Shown one piece after another: positions 31,691 through 44,200 of a stretch of DNA of 64,000 nucleotides. Numbering within the stretch: the first letter of the stretch is position 1; each line of letters starts with the position of its first letter. The stretch spans positions 12,325,950 to 12,389,949 of the forward strand of contig CM028893.1 in the NCBI GenBank assembly GCA_016801885.1, in the 5' to 3' direction. The DNA is from Toxotes chatareus. Its lineage: Eukaryota; Chordata; Actinopteri; Toxotidae. A program made the translations under genes and the position numbers. A model generated the notes under the pieces. It had not been told where the DNA came from and did not search any database. It was given only the letters and a program-made list of their open reading frames with translations.

Positions 31691-34600
31691 TCTGTCTTTT
31701 TGTGTAAATCTACAACTAAAACATTTCACGACTGACAGCTGAAATCAACGCAGATAAATGGTTTGGTCAGTGGTGTGAAGAGTTGTTATCCATCACACAT
31801 CCCCCATGTTTTAAGCAGAAAGATTAAGATTAATGATTCAGTTAAAGGCCTAATGAATCATTTGACTTTCCTCTGATATTACACGCAGCTGCTGTAAACA
31901 AAACAGTTTAGGTCGGATTAGCCTTTACTTTATGAGTCATGCTGAAATTGTATTTCCACACATTGTTGTCACTATTATGAGCCTATTGTGCATCTGAAAA
32001 CACGCCTACTCCGCGTATTACTCACTGAACAGCTTTACTACAGGCAAAGAAAGACTGATAGCAGACACAGTATGTGGTGCTGCTGCTTCTATCTGACAAC
32101 CTAAGATTGATTTGCTAGTCTGAACACCTCAGTATGCTTCAAATTAAGGTGTTTGTCCAATCATCTAAACAGGTAAACAGTATTTTACCGCAGCCCCTGT
32201 GTTTACCTTCTTTCATTTACTGGGTGATATAGACCAGCTTAGGGCTTCACACATAATTACATAACTGGAGTTAGATCCAGTTTCACCTTGTGTCACTACT
32301 GAGATGGAAACTACTGCTGTACATTCATTCATTCACTCAGTGTGACAGAGAGCAGTAATCAGTGGTGAGAGAGTTTACCGCCACCTAGTGTATCAGAGTA
32401 TGTACATACGCAAGTGTACTCGGCTTTCACATAACTAATGCACCTCTGAGAGTGGCCGAAGGAAACACTTCTACCTTTAGACGCAGTCGGACGACACAAG
32501 TTTGTTTGAAGCATACTGAGGTCTTTACATCTGTCCCTCATCTCTCCCTCCACCTGCAAGGTAAACAAACATCACTTAACAACACAGAGTTTACTGAGCA
32601 TCACAGACTGAGAGTTAAATGTACGCTGAGGTTTGATTTTGTTCCTGTGAGCAACCATCGACACGTGACACCAGCTTCACACTTCAATAATTCATTTAAT
32701 CTCCAGAGGGTTGCGCTGACTTTGTCTTTGTTACACACTGCACATGATAACACAATAAAACACCTCGAAACGTACAAGGTCGTGCAACATCTAGTCTGGC
32801 TTCCAGCATTGCGCGCGCAGTCTCGATATATAGGCTGTTCAGATCAGGGGGTGCATTCATGAATGTTTCCTATGGAAAACTGTTGCACAAACATGGTGGA
32901 GTGTTTTTCTTCTCAGCTCCATTTAACTGCTTGGAAGAGTTTTAGTCCAAAATGTCAAGTTTACTGCTTGAAAAAGAAAAATGACACAAAATATTAAAAC
33001 AAAACTAAACAAAAAAAAAAAAAAAAAAGACACGTTATGATGATTCAAAAAGAAACAAAAAATTATGAAATCATTGGTTAAAAGACCATTAAACATAGGC
33101 AACTAGTTTTTATCCTAAAATGGCTTTTCCCCAAACATCTTTGCGTTAATTTTCAGTACAATAAATGCTAATTAAATCAAAAGTGACAAACAAAAAATTT
33201 CACCCAAATATCAGTTAAACACAGGCTGTACATGACATCTCTTTTTTGCGTAAACGATTCATCAATAGTCTGTAATAACACTGGAGAATTTCCAAACTTT
33301 GGCTTAAAGTTGCAATAACTTTAACATCGGTTAACTGTTTAGAAACTGTTTCAATACCAATTGGTGTAACATTGGAAAGACATTTCAAAGACAGTGCTGT
33401 GGCAGTGGAATGACACATAATCACATGTAATAACATTGGTGTTAAATGGGAGGTCTCAAGCTGCTGTGAGAGTAATTGTACAACCACTAATGTAATAAAC
33501 ATTTGTGTATACATCTCTATATATTCATCATTCTTTTATGTCTGGTTAGATATATTACATTTTATCGACACACTTTTGTCCGTATACATTTTTCATAAAT
33601 AAAAGATTTTCTCGTCAAATCAAAAAACAAACAAACAAAAAAACCACTTGTGACCACTCAAAATCTTAAAACACGCACGCACACATACACAAAAACGCCT
33701 TTTTTTCCCCGTTAAGTTTGCTTCTTCGTAAAGTGCAAGGCAAGATACAGTAAACTTTGAAATGTACGACATACAGCAAGTTTCGCATCTGAAGCGCAAA
33801 TAGCTCACGCATTCTCACACTCTTGCACACGCCTTGTATGTCTCACAACCCACTGAACTCAGTACAAACTTGGCACAACACCACTAAAGCCTCTAAGGTG
33901 TAGAGTGAATAGCTGGCACACTATGGATACAGTAGCACAATCCTACCAGATCTGAACATCTACAACGCCTCACAGTAACTCCGCCCCGTAAAAGGGTTTG
34001 CTAAGGTTAGTTTTACAAATGTGTAAATAACTGAGAAAATCACAAACCAACCCTTTACGAGAATGAGAGGAAACACTGTAATGATCCTTTAAAGGTTTCC
34101 AGCCTTGCACATGGATATAATGTTCAAATTAAGTCTCAAAATAACTTTGTCCATCTGGATCAGACCTGAGTCAAAGCACATTTCTGATGATGATGATGAT
34201 GAAGTTAAAGGACCAGTGTGTGGGATTCAGTGGGTTTAGTGATGAGGTAGCAGATTGCAACCAACTGCACACCCCTCACTCCACCCTCTCCTACGGTGTC
34301 CTGCATGTAACATAAATCACAAAAGAGCCTGTTTGGCTTGTCCGCTCAGTGCTACTGTAGAAGCACAGAGCTGCAACATGTTAAGCTCTGTGGAAGAGCA
34401 GGCCTGTTTGACTCAGGCCTAACATTCACATCCTGGCAAATCAAACATCTAAAACACTCTGACTGAATAATTCACATTTTTGCTGTGGTATAGCACAAAC
34501 GGCAAGATGTAAAATTCATCTCTGTCCGTTCAGTACAGAGTTAGCTTCATGGCAATGCACTGAAAGCAGGAGAAACTAAGCTTAGCTGTGTCAGAGGAAC

Positions 34601-36490
34601 CTCCCACCAGGAAATACAGAAAATAAGTGAATTTACCAAAACACTGGCATATTAAAGGATCATTACTGTAAAAGCTGGGTAGAAATTGTCTCTAGAAATC
34701 GTAAACGTCAGTATTCCAGCCCATGTCCAAACAGCAGCACACATATCCTTTCTTGTACTTGTTTTGGCTGCAGCTAGGCCAAATAATATTCAGATAAATT
34801 AAATCTTGATGTTTGTTATAACCTGCTTGTTTTCTTTTTTTTTCTTGGTAAATTATACACTTTTCTCCAGTGTTCTCGTGCAATTAAAGCCAGACAATCT
34901 GGAGCGACAAGCAGGTTAAAACAAAAACAAAAAACAAACAGAAGAAAATACTCCCAAATGCCACTGGCTGGAACTAACAGGCTAAAATTCACTGTAATGA
35001 GGCAACTTCAACCCCCACTGTGAGGCGAAGGAAGGCTAAGTATGCATGCAGGGACACACACAACAGCATTAATTGGCTTCGATTATATGCACAGTGGCCA
35101 AGGAGTTTGTCAAAGGGGGAAGCAGCAAAGCCAGGACAGCTTCACAGATTACCATTGGGAAAATAAGATATACAAAATATATATATATATATATATTTGT
35201 AACAATAGTAATGATAATAATAGCTTTAAACCACAGACAAGGCAAAATCAAATATCCACTGACTCTTATTCTTATATTACATATACAATCAAGAGTATGG
35301 CAAAGTAGCAGTAATATGTTGAGTAGCTGTAATGTTCTGCTAATGTGTCCTTGATGCTTCCTCCTTCTGTAAACACCCTCATCGTACACTGCCAAAAATA
35401 TCAGGCTTACTGAGTCATTTCATCTGGTACTGTACCTTGAAATGGTCCTCAAAAAAAAAAAGAAGTGAAAAAAAAATGCACAGTGGGATGAGATTTTTTC
35501 TGACTCCCACATAAGTCACATTATAATAACTGAGTGATGTACCGTACTTTAAAATCCCACAGCCGGATCTTTTCACAAGGCTGAAATCCAGATGGAATGA
35601 CTCATCATAAAGAACATTATTTTTGCAGCACGGCTGCATAGCCTCGGACCACACAAGTCACACAACAGCCTATTAAGAACCACTTTAGAACCACAACAAT
35701 AGAACCTTTGTGAAATCATATATGATTTATCATTTAACATTATCATTATTCACAGGTTAATACAAGTCCACACAAGTACATTCCTCAGTATATTTTTTGC
35801 AACATTTACGATATTCTCCAGTTCAGCAGACGATAAGGTTGAGATGTTTCAGTTTGTTCATTTTGTTGATTTGTTGCCGTTGGAGTTCTCATGGCAGTAG
35901 CAACAAGAAATAAATACTCTTAGAAAGTCTCAAGAAAAATCAAAGTCCAAAGGAAATTCGTAAGTTCAGAAATAAAACCATTAGAGAGAGAAAAAACTTA
36001 AAGGATTATAAGAACTTATAATAATAGTTATAAAATAAGATGGCTGAACGCGACATGCAAGGAGAGCACCACGTAAACACATTTCTTTGTCAAAAACCTT
36101 TGCGAGGAGAACGCTGTCGTTCCACGCCTCCCTTGTCCTCTGTTTGATTTGCAGCTAGCCACGCCCCCTTCCTAGCTCAAACAGGTAAACAGAACCAAAA
36201 GCAGAACGCCAGTGGTGAAGCAACGCGATGCAAAGCCAAGCCCCTTCAAAAAAAAGTCAATAAAAACAGGAAAAAAAATCCTTCCTGTTTGCAAAAACAA
36301 AAAAGGAGGACAAAGAAGTAAAATAGGGAGGAAATAGCATAAAAGTTGGGAAGATAATTTTCCTTTTCTTCCTCATACCTCTGTCAAGCCACTGGGCGTC
36401 ACGGTTAGAGGGGAGGAGAACAGGAGGGGTGCTCCTCACCCCTGGTTTTCAGGGTAATGGGGGCATTAATGAAGCACCTCATGCAGGACT
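31691..36490. other. region between convergent gene ends
   Basis: No coding exon was recognised. Part of it, adjacent to 36,490, must be the 3' UTR of the - strand gene. I could not find a convincing - strand AATAAA (TTTATT on +), so the end of that UTR is undetermined. It contains A runs (near 33011-33028), an (AT)n run (35176-35196), a short GAT run (about 34184-34203) and degraded dispersed repeats near 34,200-34,620. Confidence 0.55.
34204..34625 (+). mobile_element. degraded dispersed teleost repeats (two adjacent fragments)
   Basis: At 34207-34300, aaaggaccagtgtgtgggat followed by cagattgcaaccaactgcac resembles a high-copy teleost element I recall from several genomes. At about 34555-34620, ctgaaagcaggagaaacta with agcttagctgtgtcag and cctcccacca looks like a decayed copy of the element at 5360-5560. 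No terminal repeats or ORFs are visible. The call rests on remembered family consensus only. Confidence 0.4.
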
Positions 36491-36543
36491 TCAATTGCCC
36501 AAGGAATCTGCCTCACCTGACCCACCTTTGATTTCCCAAGTTC
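36491..36543 (-). CDS. unidentified gene, terminal exon f
   Basis: Acceptor cctgtag. It encodes GTWEIKGGSGEADSLGN and then TGA. The frame is fixed by the split Gly codon of exon e. The peptide is short and unrecognised, so this is the least certain exon of the model. 53 bp. Confidence 0.55.
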
Positions 36544-39500
36544 CTACAGGACAGAGAAAAAAACTAAATAAAAATAACAAATTGGGCGTGTTTCAGTTTT
36601 AGATTACAGCGTCAAACACAGTGACAGCTTTTGGCAACTGACGTACCAAGAGCAAACAACAAAATGAGCAAAAATGAATTATCCTCCATTTAGCTGTTAC
36701 CAATCCATCAATACATGATTGGATCAGACAAAGCTCTGCCCTGATGTTTTACCTGAGAGAGAGCTGTTAGACTTCTGCTTGTGGAGCTTCTCTCTCTCCT
36801 TCTTCACCTTGGGTATGATCTTCAGCTTCATACTGCTGCTGCTCTTGCTGCTGCTCCTCACTGAGTCCTGTGAAAGACGCAGAGATCACCGGAGGTTATA
36901 CAGGCAGTGTGTTGGTTGTTAGATAAACTGTGATAATTCAATGGATTCTCTCTCTCAAACAGGTACATGAAGTTTGCCTCCCCACCTCCTCGGAGCACTG
37001 CATGAGTGGACAGATCCAGTGGATGTCGTCCAGTTTGTGCAGCTCAGCACTGAGGCTGTTCAGAGTGGACCGAAGCTCCTCTTCCTCCGGAGACTCAGAC
37101 TGAGGGAGATGAGCAAGTGTTTTTGTTTAATATGAAAAGATCTTCAAGAGTTTATGACACAACCACAGTTTATATACTTAATGTGATATTTGATCATTTA
37201 GTTTACTAAGTTTACTATATCGTGTCTGGAGACATTTTCCATCTATAAATGCAAAATGTTAATATCTGCTCTGTTTTTCTGCCACCTGAAAATTGACACC
37301 CTGTGTATAATGTACAAATTCACAGATTTGTAAACAGTAGACATCTGTTAATCTGTGAATCTGTCAACAGCTGAGCCATACTGCAAATTCTTTCAAACTA
37401 AGTAATTAGCATATTATACTGATACATTCTTTTGCTGCTTTATTTATGTTTAATCATTTAATCTTATCTCTCTGTCACTGCAAGTAAGTTTGGGGAAGCA
37501 AAATCATATTCAGCATTTAAGAATCACAGAAGATAAAATCAGTGAAAGTTTAGCCCAATTTATAAAGTCTGACTAAAAGTATAAACTGAGGAGGAGGACA
37601 CTGAAATGTGAAGCCTCAAGGCTTGAACGGCTTCAGCAGAGACAGTGGAGAGAAAGAGAATAGACAAAGGAAACAATGAACACAACAGAGAGAAAATGTG
37701 GATGAACTTGTAAAGCTGTACCAGTAGTTTTCCATCCAGCAGCATCCTGGTCTCAGCTTGGAGGACCTTACTGCTGTTAACAATCTCCACTGCTGTGCTG
37801 CGACTTAGACACTGAAAATGCACAAATTAAAATCAACATTTTCAAGATGACTAACAGTTAATAGTTTGATTTGATAGTTGATTTCACAGATATATACTTT
37901 TTCTTTAATTAATTCCTATCATTATTCAGTTATGTCTTAATTATTTAATGAGTCTCCATTAAATCAGTCGGGAAAGCCTGCTGTGTCCTTGAAGTGACAC
38001 CACTGATGTATTTCAGGTTAACAGGCCACAAAATTAACTGCCCGTAAATTAACTTGAGACCCAAGCGTATTGCTGAATATCTGCATGATTTACTTCTCCA
38101 TTTCGTCAGTCAAATCAGCCATCTGTTTGTCCGTCTGTCGCCCTTTCCTCCTCTCCTCTCTCCCCCTCGGTGTCTTACCTCAGGGCTGGACAGTTTGGCC
38201 TCAGTAAGCACTAGGGCGGTGGCATTGACGGCGTGAGCCAACTCCTGCTCCACCAGCTTGTGGGTCTTGGCTGCCTCACGAATCCTGGGGAGGACGAGGG
38301 AGGAAATCATAGACTTGAAAGAGCTGTAATTATTATTTCAACAAGCTGAAAGGGCATAATTATGGTGATTATTCCAACAAGTTATCTCTGTCTGTTGATG
38401 GGACAAAAGCTTGGTTCCTTTCTCTGTCTGTACCTCCTTTGGGTTCAGTTTGAAGATGTTTGTGACCAGTGAATGACAGAACTGAAAAGGCTTAATTAGT
38501 TTACGACACATCTCTGTTTTTAATAAAGTCCATCTGAAGAAATTTGGAAAAAAAACCTAAACCATTTTAAGTTAAAAATAATGCCACCACTTTATCTGCC
38601 CTCCAAACAAACATCTCCATGTTGCCCCAAAGTGACTTTCTTTTGTTTTCACTGAAACTTCACAGTTCTGCAGTCTTTTTAGGAAATGTCAGGTGGAAGC
38701 TACATGCATGCCTTTTCAAATTCCCAATATGAAAATCTTTCCATTTAAATTCCCCAACAGCAAAAAAACCCATTTATGACTTCTTCTCAACTTCTGAGAT
38801 AAGTTTACAAATGTAATTAAAATATTTATCATCCTGAAAAGAGAATTAAGTTTTCTAAACATGATTAAAAATACCATAATGAACCAGACAAACTGAGACA
38901 ATTTGTGAAAACTGAGGAGGAATACGAATGGTTTATAACTGCGAAAAGGAGAAATAAAAAGGCTCATCAGTGCAATGGAGAAAAACATAGCAAATAAACA
39001 AGCTAATTGCAGTGGGATAAAGGAATCCCAAAATGTAGAGCACCATTTCCTCTTGACCCCTTTACTGTCTTCACACATAAGCATAAAGAGATGTAGACAA
39101 TCAGACAGGAAGCTTGCTTTTATGTACAGTGTGTATAAAAGTACATACTGAAGAAGTCCTGCTAAAATTTGAGGAAAGCAAGAAAAATTAAAAGCTTCTA
39201 TATTTATAACTCCTTCTTTATTTTTCCAGGATTTTATACGTTTAAGGTATCGCATTTCAGATAAAGTCAGAGTAGTGGACATTTCCATGGCAAAAAAAAA
39301 ACAGTTTGCAAGAGAATAATGTCATACTTTAAAGGCTAAGCAGAACTTTTGATGTTTGAGCTAAGTGTTTTGGTTTTTGTTTTGTTTGTTTTTGTGTTGT
39401 TTTCTTACTTGTTGATGAGTGTGTCAGCCACCATGCCCAGCTGCTGAACCTGAGCACACTCCTCCTCAGTCAGGTACTCCATGGACTGCTGGGAGTTAAG

Positions 39501-39572
39501 GCGGGGCCTGGTGGCACGGTAGCTGTCAATCTTCCTCTTGTCCTCCCACGACTTCAGAGTGCTCTCAAATGC
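36491..39572 (-). CDS. unidentified gene, last six coding exons
   Basis: Spliced CDS read on the - strand: 39572-39409, 38284-38179, 37811-37722, 37099-36986, 36867-36753, 36543-36491. All introns are GT-AG, phases agree, and the join is 642 nt, or 213 codons plus TGA. I do not recognise the protein. Visible: predicted helical N-terminal part (EEECAQVQQLGMVADTLINK, then REAAKTHKLVEQELAHAVNA, then AVEIVNSSKVLQAETRMLLD), an acidic SESPEEEELRSTLNSLSAEL stretch with a Trp-Cys pair (HWICPLMQC), and a Lys/Ser-rich tail (SSSKSSSSMKLKIIPKVKKE) that looks nuclear-localising. Upstream exons are not in the readable part of the window; the satellite array begins about 460 bp beyond the first exon seen. 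The gene converges on the melusin gene. Confidence 0.75.
36753..36867 (-). CDS. unidentified gene, exon e
   Basis: Acceptor tcacag, donor gtaaaa. It encodes DSVRSSSKSSSSMKLKIIPK, then VKKEREKLHKQKSNSSLS, a basic, Ser-rich segment likely to be disordered and possibly a nuclear localisation signal. 115 bp. Confidence 0.75.
36986..37099 (-). CDS. unidentified gene, exon d
   Basis: Acceptor cctcag, donor gtgggg. Exactly 38 codons in phase 0: SESPEEEELRSTLNSLSAEL, then HKLDDIHWICPLMQCSEE. It has an acidic start followed by a leucine-spaced helix. 114 bp. Confidence 0.75.
37722..37811 (-). CDS. unidentified gene, exon c
   Basis: Acceptor tttcag, donor gtacag. Exactly 30 codons in phase 0: CLSRSTAVEIVNSSKVLQAE, then TRMLLDGKLL. 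Skipping it would keep the frame. 90 bp. Confidence 0.72.
38179..38284 (-). CDS. unidentified gene, exon b
   Basis: Acceptor ccccag, donor gtaaga. It encodes IREAAKTHKLVEQELAHAVN, then ATALVLTEAKLSSPE, an alanine/leucine-rich amphipathic helix pattern. It completes the Lys codon begun in exon a and ends in phase 0. 106 bp. Confidence 0.78.
39409..39572 (-). CDS. unidentified gene, exon a (most 5' seen)
   Basis: Acceptor ctccag, donor gtaaga. It encodes AFESTLKSWEDKRKIDSYRA, then TRPRLNSQQSMEYLTEEECA and QVQQLGMVADTLINK with the last Lys codon split. Charged, helix-prone and Gln-rich. It has a strong acceptor, so it is not a first exon. 164 bp. Confidence 0.75.
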
Positions 39573-40034
39573 CTGGAGACAGAGAAAGAGAGGCTTCACA
39601 CATTCATTTACCTGCTCGAGTAGGGGGAAATTTATTTCACTTGTCTGTTTTATCCTCTTCAACACTGAGACAACCACATCATGGGTCATAAAAGACAAGT
39701 CTGATGTCAGTGGCCCTGGTCACAAGTGGACAGCTCTAAGTACACTTTGAATGCACACAAGACACACTGAGATCTGATACTTAAGACCACCTTAAAAAAC
39801 TTCAAGTATATTTAAAATGGACATGTACGATAGGGCTTTGATAATGCCATAAATATTGTAATAAAAAATGAAATAAAAGAGAGTGAGAGAGTCACTCTTT
39901 AGATCTCTAAGGTCTGGTCTAGTTTTGTTTGTGTGTCTATTTTCTTTCCCTCAGCTTAAAAGTTGAGGTAGGTGATTGGCTGAAACCACTATGTCGAATA
40001 ATAGTAACCATGATGACACACCAAGACTTTAGAA
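39573..40034 (-). other. intron sequence between exon a and the satellite
   Basis: About 460 bp of AT-rich unique-looking sequence with no exon or element recognised. Satellite-like wording begins at about 40035. Confidence 0.5.
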
Positions 40035-40249
40035 AAAAACTTGGCCAAAGAAGTTATACTTTAGTAAAACCTCAAAATGTCATAAAAAACATCACAGTAT
40101 AGTAAGGCTTCAAAATATGCCAAAAAAAGTCATACTTTAGTAAGACCTCAAAATGTTATAAAAAAAAAAACGTCATAGTAAAGTAAGGCTTCAAAAGTGG
40201 TCAAAAAATGTCATACATTAGTATGACTTCAAAATGTCAAAAAACGTCA
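40035..40249 (-). repeat. inverted, diverged satellite units at array edge
   Basis: About three units in reverse orientation to the main array. cctcaaaatgtcataaaaaa followed by catcacagtatagtaaggc is the reverse complement of the main-array wording (gccttactatactatgacg... ttttttatgacattttgagg). They are more diverged than any interior unit (tactttagtaag, agtatgacttc). Orientation flips at about 40,240-40,265. Confidence 0.85.
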
Positions 40250-40513
40250 TGACTTTTTTTGGCCGAAAAAAACGCCTTACTATACTATGACGTTTTTTAT
40301 GAAATTTTGAGGTCGAAAAAAATTTTGACTTTTTTTGCCCGAAAAAAACGCCTTACTATACTATGACGTTTTTTATGATATTTTGAGGTCGAAATTTTTT
40401 TTGACTTTTTTTGGCCGAAAAAAACGCCTTACTATACTATGATGTTTTTTATGACATTTTGAGGTCGAAAATTTTTTTGACTTTTTTTGGCCGAAAAAAA
40501 CGCCTTACTATAC

Positions 40514-40670
40514 TATGACGTTTTTATGACACTTTGAGGTCGAAAATTTTTTTGACTTTTTTTGGCCGATTTTGACGGCTTACAATACTATGACGTTTTT
40601 CATGACATTTTGAGGTCGAAATTTTTTTTTGACTTTTTCTGGCCGAAAAAAACGGCATACTATACTATGA
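40514..40670 (+). repeat. higher-order repeat marker, copy 1
   Basis: Two adjacent variant monomers: one with gacactttgagg and the linker ggccgattttgacggc, the next with cttacaatactatgacg, tttttcatgac and gactttttctggcc. The same ordered set of rare variants recurs at 41,048-41,200. Confidence 0.8.
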
Positions 40671-41047
40671 CGTTTTTTATGACATTTTGAAGTCGAAAAT
40701 TTTTTTTTGACTTTTTTTGGCCGAAAAAACGCCTTACTATACTATGACATTTTTTATGAAATTTTGAGGTCGAAAAAAATTTTGACTTTTTTTGGCCGAA
40801 AAAAACGGCATACTATACTATGACGTTTTTTATGACATTTTGAGGTCGAAAAAAATTTTGACTTTTTTTGCCCGAAAAAAAGGCCTGACTATACTATGAC
40901 GTTTTTTATGAAATTTTGAGTTCGAAAATTTTTTTGACTTTTTTTGGCCGAAAAAAACGCCTTACTATACTATGACGTTTTTTACGACATTTTGAGGTCG
41001 AAAAAATTTTTGACTTTTTTTGCCCGAAAAAAATGCCTTACTATACT

Positions 41048-41200
41048 ATGACGTTTTTATGACACTTTGAGGTCGAAAAATTTTTTGACTTTTTTTGGCC
41101 GATTTTGACGGCTTACAATACTATGACGTTTTTCATGACATTTTGAGGTCGAAATTTTTTTTGACTTTTTCTGGCCAAAAAAAACGCCTTACTATACTAT
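41048..41200 (+). repeat. higher-order repeat marker, copy 2
   Basis: The second occurrence of the variant pair described for 40,514-40,670, about 533 bp or seven monomers downstream. The shared private variants show that a seven-monomer segment was duplicated as a block. Confidence 0.8.
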
Positions 41201-44200
41201 GACGTTTTTTATGACATTTTGAGGCCGAAAAAAACGGCATACTATACTATGACGTTTTTTATGAAATTTTGAGGTCGAAAAAAATTTTGACTTTTTTTGG
41301 CCGAAAAAAACGGCATACTATACTATGACGTCGTTTTTTATGAAATTTTGAGGTCGAAAAAAAATTTTGACTTTTGGTCGAAAAAACGGCATACTATACT
41401 ATACGTTTTTATGAAATTTTTATACTATACTATGACATTTTTTATGAAATTTTGAGGTCGAAATTTTTTTTTACTTTTTTTGGCCGAAAAAAACGCCTTA
41501 CTATTCTATGACGTTTTTTATGACATTTTGAGGTCGAAAAAAATTTTGACTTTTTTTGGCCGAAAAAAACGGCATACTATACTATGACGTTTTTTATGAA
41601 ATTTTGAGGTTGAAAAAAATTTTGACCTTTTTTGGCGGAAAAAAACGGCATACTATACTATGACGTTTTTTATGAAATTTTGAGGTCGAAAAAATTTTGA
41701 CTTTTTTTGGCCGAAAAAAACGGCATACTATACTATGACGTTTTTTATGAAATCTGGAGGTCGAAAAAAATTTTGACTTTTTTTGGCCGAAAAAAACGGC
41801 ATACTATACTATGGCGTTTTTTATGACATTTTGAGAATGAAATTTTTTTTGACTTTTTTTACTCGAAAAAAACGCCATACTATACTATGACGTTTTTTTA
41901 TGAAATTTTGAGGTTGAAAATTTTTTTGACTTTTTTTGCCCAAAAAAAACGCCTTACTATACTATGACGTTTTTTATGACATTTTGAGATCGAAAAAATT
42001 TTTGACTTTTTTTCCCCGAAAAAAACGGCATACTATACTATGACGTTTTTTATGAAATTTTGAGGTCGAAAAAAATTTTGACTTTTTTTGGCCGAAAAAA
42101 ACGGCATACTATACTATGGCGTTTTTTATGACATTTTGAGAACGAAATTTTTTTTGACTTTTTTTGCCCTAAAAAAACGCCATACTATACTATGACGTTT
42201 TTTTATGAAATTTTGAGGTCGAAAAATTTTTTGACTTTTTTTGCCCAAAAAAAAACGGCATACTATACTATGACGTTTTTTATGACATTTTGAGGTCGAA
42301 AAAATTTTTGACTTTTTTTTCCCCAAAAAAAACGGCATACTATACTATGACGTTTTTTATGACATTTTGAGGTCGAAAAAAATTTTGACTTTTTGTCGAA
42401 AAAAACGGCATACTATACTATGACGTTTTTTATGACATTTTGAGGTCGAAAAAAATTTTTTTGACGTTTTTTTTGGCCGAAAAAAAACGCCTATACTATA
42501 CTATGACGTTTTTTTATGACATTTTGAGGTCGAAAAATTTTTTGACTTTTTGCCGAAAAAAAAAAAAATGACGCATACTATACTATGACGTTTTTTTGAC
42601 ATTTTGAGGTTGAAAAAAACTTTTTTGGTCGAAAAAAACGGCATACTATACTATGACATTTTTTATGACATTTTGAGGTCGAAAAAATTTTTGACTTTTT
42701 TTTAAAAAAACGGCATACTATACTATGACGCTTTTTTATGACATTTTGAGGTCGAAAAATTTTTTGATTTTTTTTTTAAAAAAACGGCATAAAAAAAAAT
42801 TTTTTTACTATACTATGACTATACTATTTTTATGACATTTTGAGGTCGAAAATTTTTTGACTTTTTTTGGTCAAAAAAAACGGCATACTATACTATGACG
42901 TTTTTTATGAAATTTTGAGGTCGAAAATTTTTTGACTTTTTTTCAAAAAAAAACGCATACTATACTATGACGTTTTTTTATGACATTTTGAGGTCGAAAA
43001 ATTTTTTGAGGTAGAAAAAAACGGCATACTATACTATGACGTTTTTTATGAAATTTTGAGGTCGAAAAATTTTTTGACTTTTTGGCCCAAAAAACGGCAT
43101 ACTATACTATGACGTTTTTTTATGACATTTTGAGGTCGAAAAAATTTTTGACTTTTTTTTCCCGAAAAAAACGGCATACTATACTATGACGTTTTTTTAT
43201 GAGATTTTGAGGTCGAAAAAAATTTTGACTTTTTTTGCCCGAAAAAAACGGCATACTATACTATGACGTTTTTTATGACATTTTGAGGTCGAAAAATTTT
43301 TTGACTTTTTGGCGAAAAAAAACATACATACTATACTATGACGTTTTTTATGACATTTTGAGGTCGAAAAAAAATTTTTTGACTTTTTGAGGCAAAAAAA
43401 AACGGCATACTATACTATGACGTATACTATACTATTTTTTATGAAATTTTGAGGTCGAAAAAAAATTTTGACTTTTTTTGGTCGAAAAAAAAACGCATAC
43501 TATACTATGACGTTTTTATGACATTTTGAGGGTAAAAAAATTTTTGACTTTTTTTGGCCGAAAAAACGGCATACTATACTATGACGTTTTTATGACATTT
43601 TGAGGTCGAAAAATTTTTTTGACTTTTTTTTAAAAAAAAACGCATACTATACTATACTATGACGTTTTTTATGACATTTTGAGGTCGAAAAAATTTTTTG
43701 ACTTTTTTTTTCTAAAAAAAACGGCATACTATACTATGACGTTTTTTTTTATGAAATTTTGAGGTCGAAAAAATTTTTTATTTTTTGGTCGAAAAAAACG
43801 CATACTATACTATGATATATACTATTTTTTATGAAATTTTGAGGTCGAAAAAATTTTTTGACTTTTTTATCAAAAAAACGCTATACTATACTATGACGTT
43901 TTTTATGAAATTTTGAGGTCGAAAAAATTTTTTGACTTTTTTTTCGAAAAAAAACGCATACTATACTATACGTTTTTTATGACATTTTGAGGTCGAAAAA
44001 ATTTTTGACTTTTTGGCCGAAAAAAAACGGCATACTATACTATGACGTTTTTATGAAATTTTGAGGTCGAAAAAATTTTTTTGACTTTTTTAATAAAAAA
44101 AAACGGCATACTATACTATGACGCTTTTTTATGACATTTTGAGGTCGAAAAATTTTTGACTTTTTTTTATCGAAAAAACGCATACTATACTATACTATGA

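Larger units (their letters stand above)
37100..39408 (-). other. introns of the unidentified gene
   Basis: Introns at 37100-37721, 37812-38178 and 38285-39408 are AT-rich. The largest contains a 190-codon - strand ORF (38716-39288) of hydrophobic composition that I could not relate to a family. It is not in phase with the exon model and is treated as chance or transposon relic. Confidence 0.55.
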
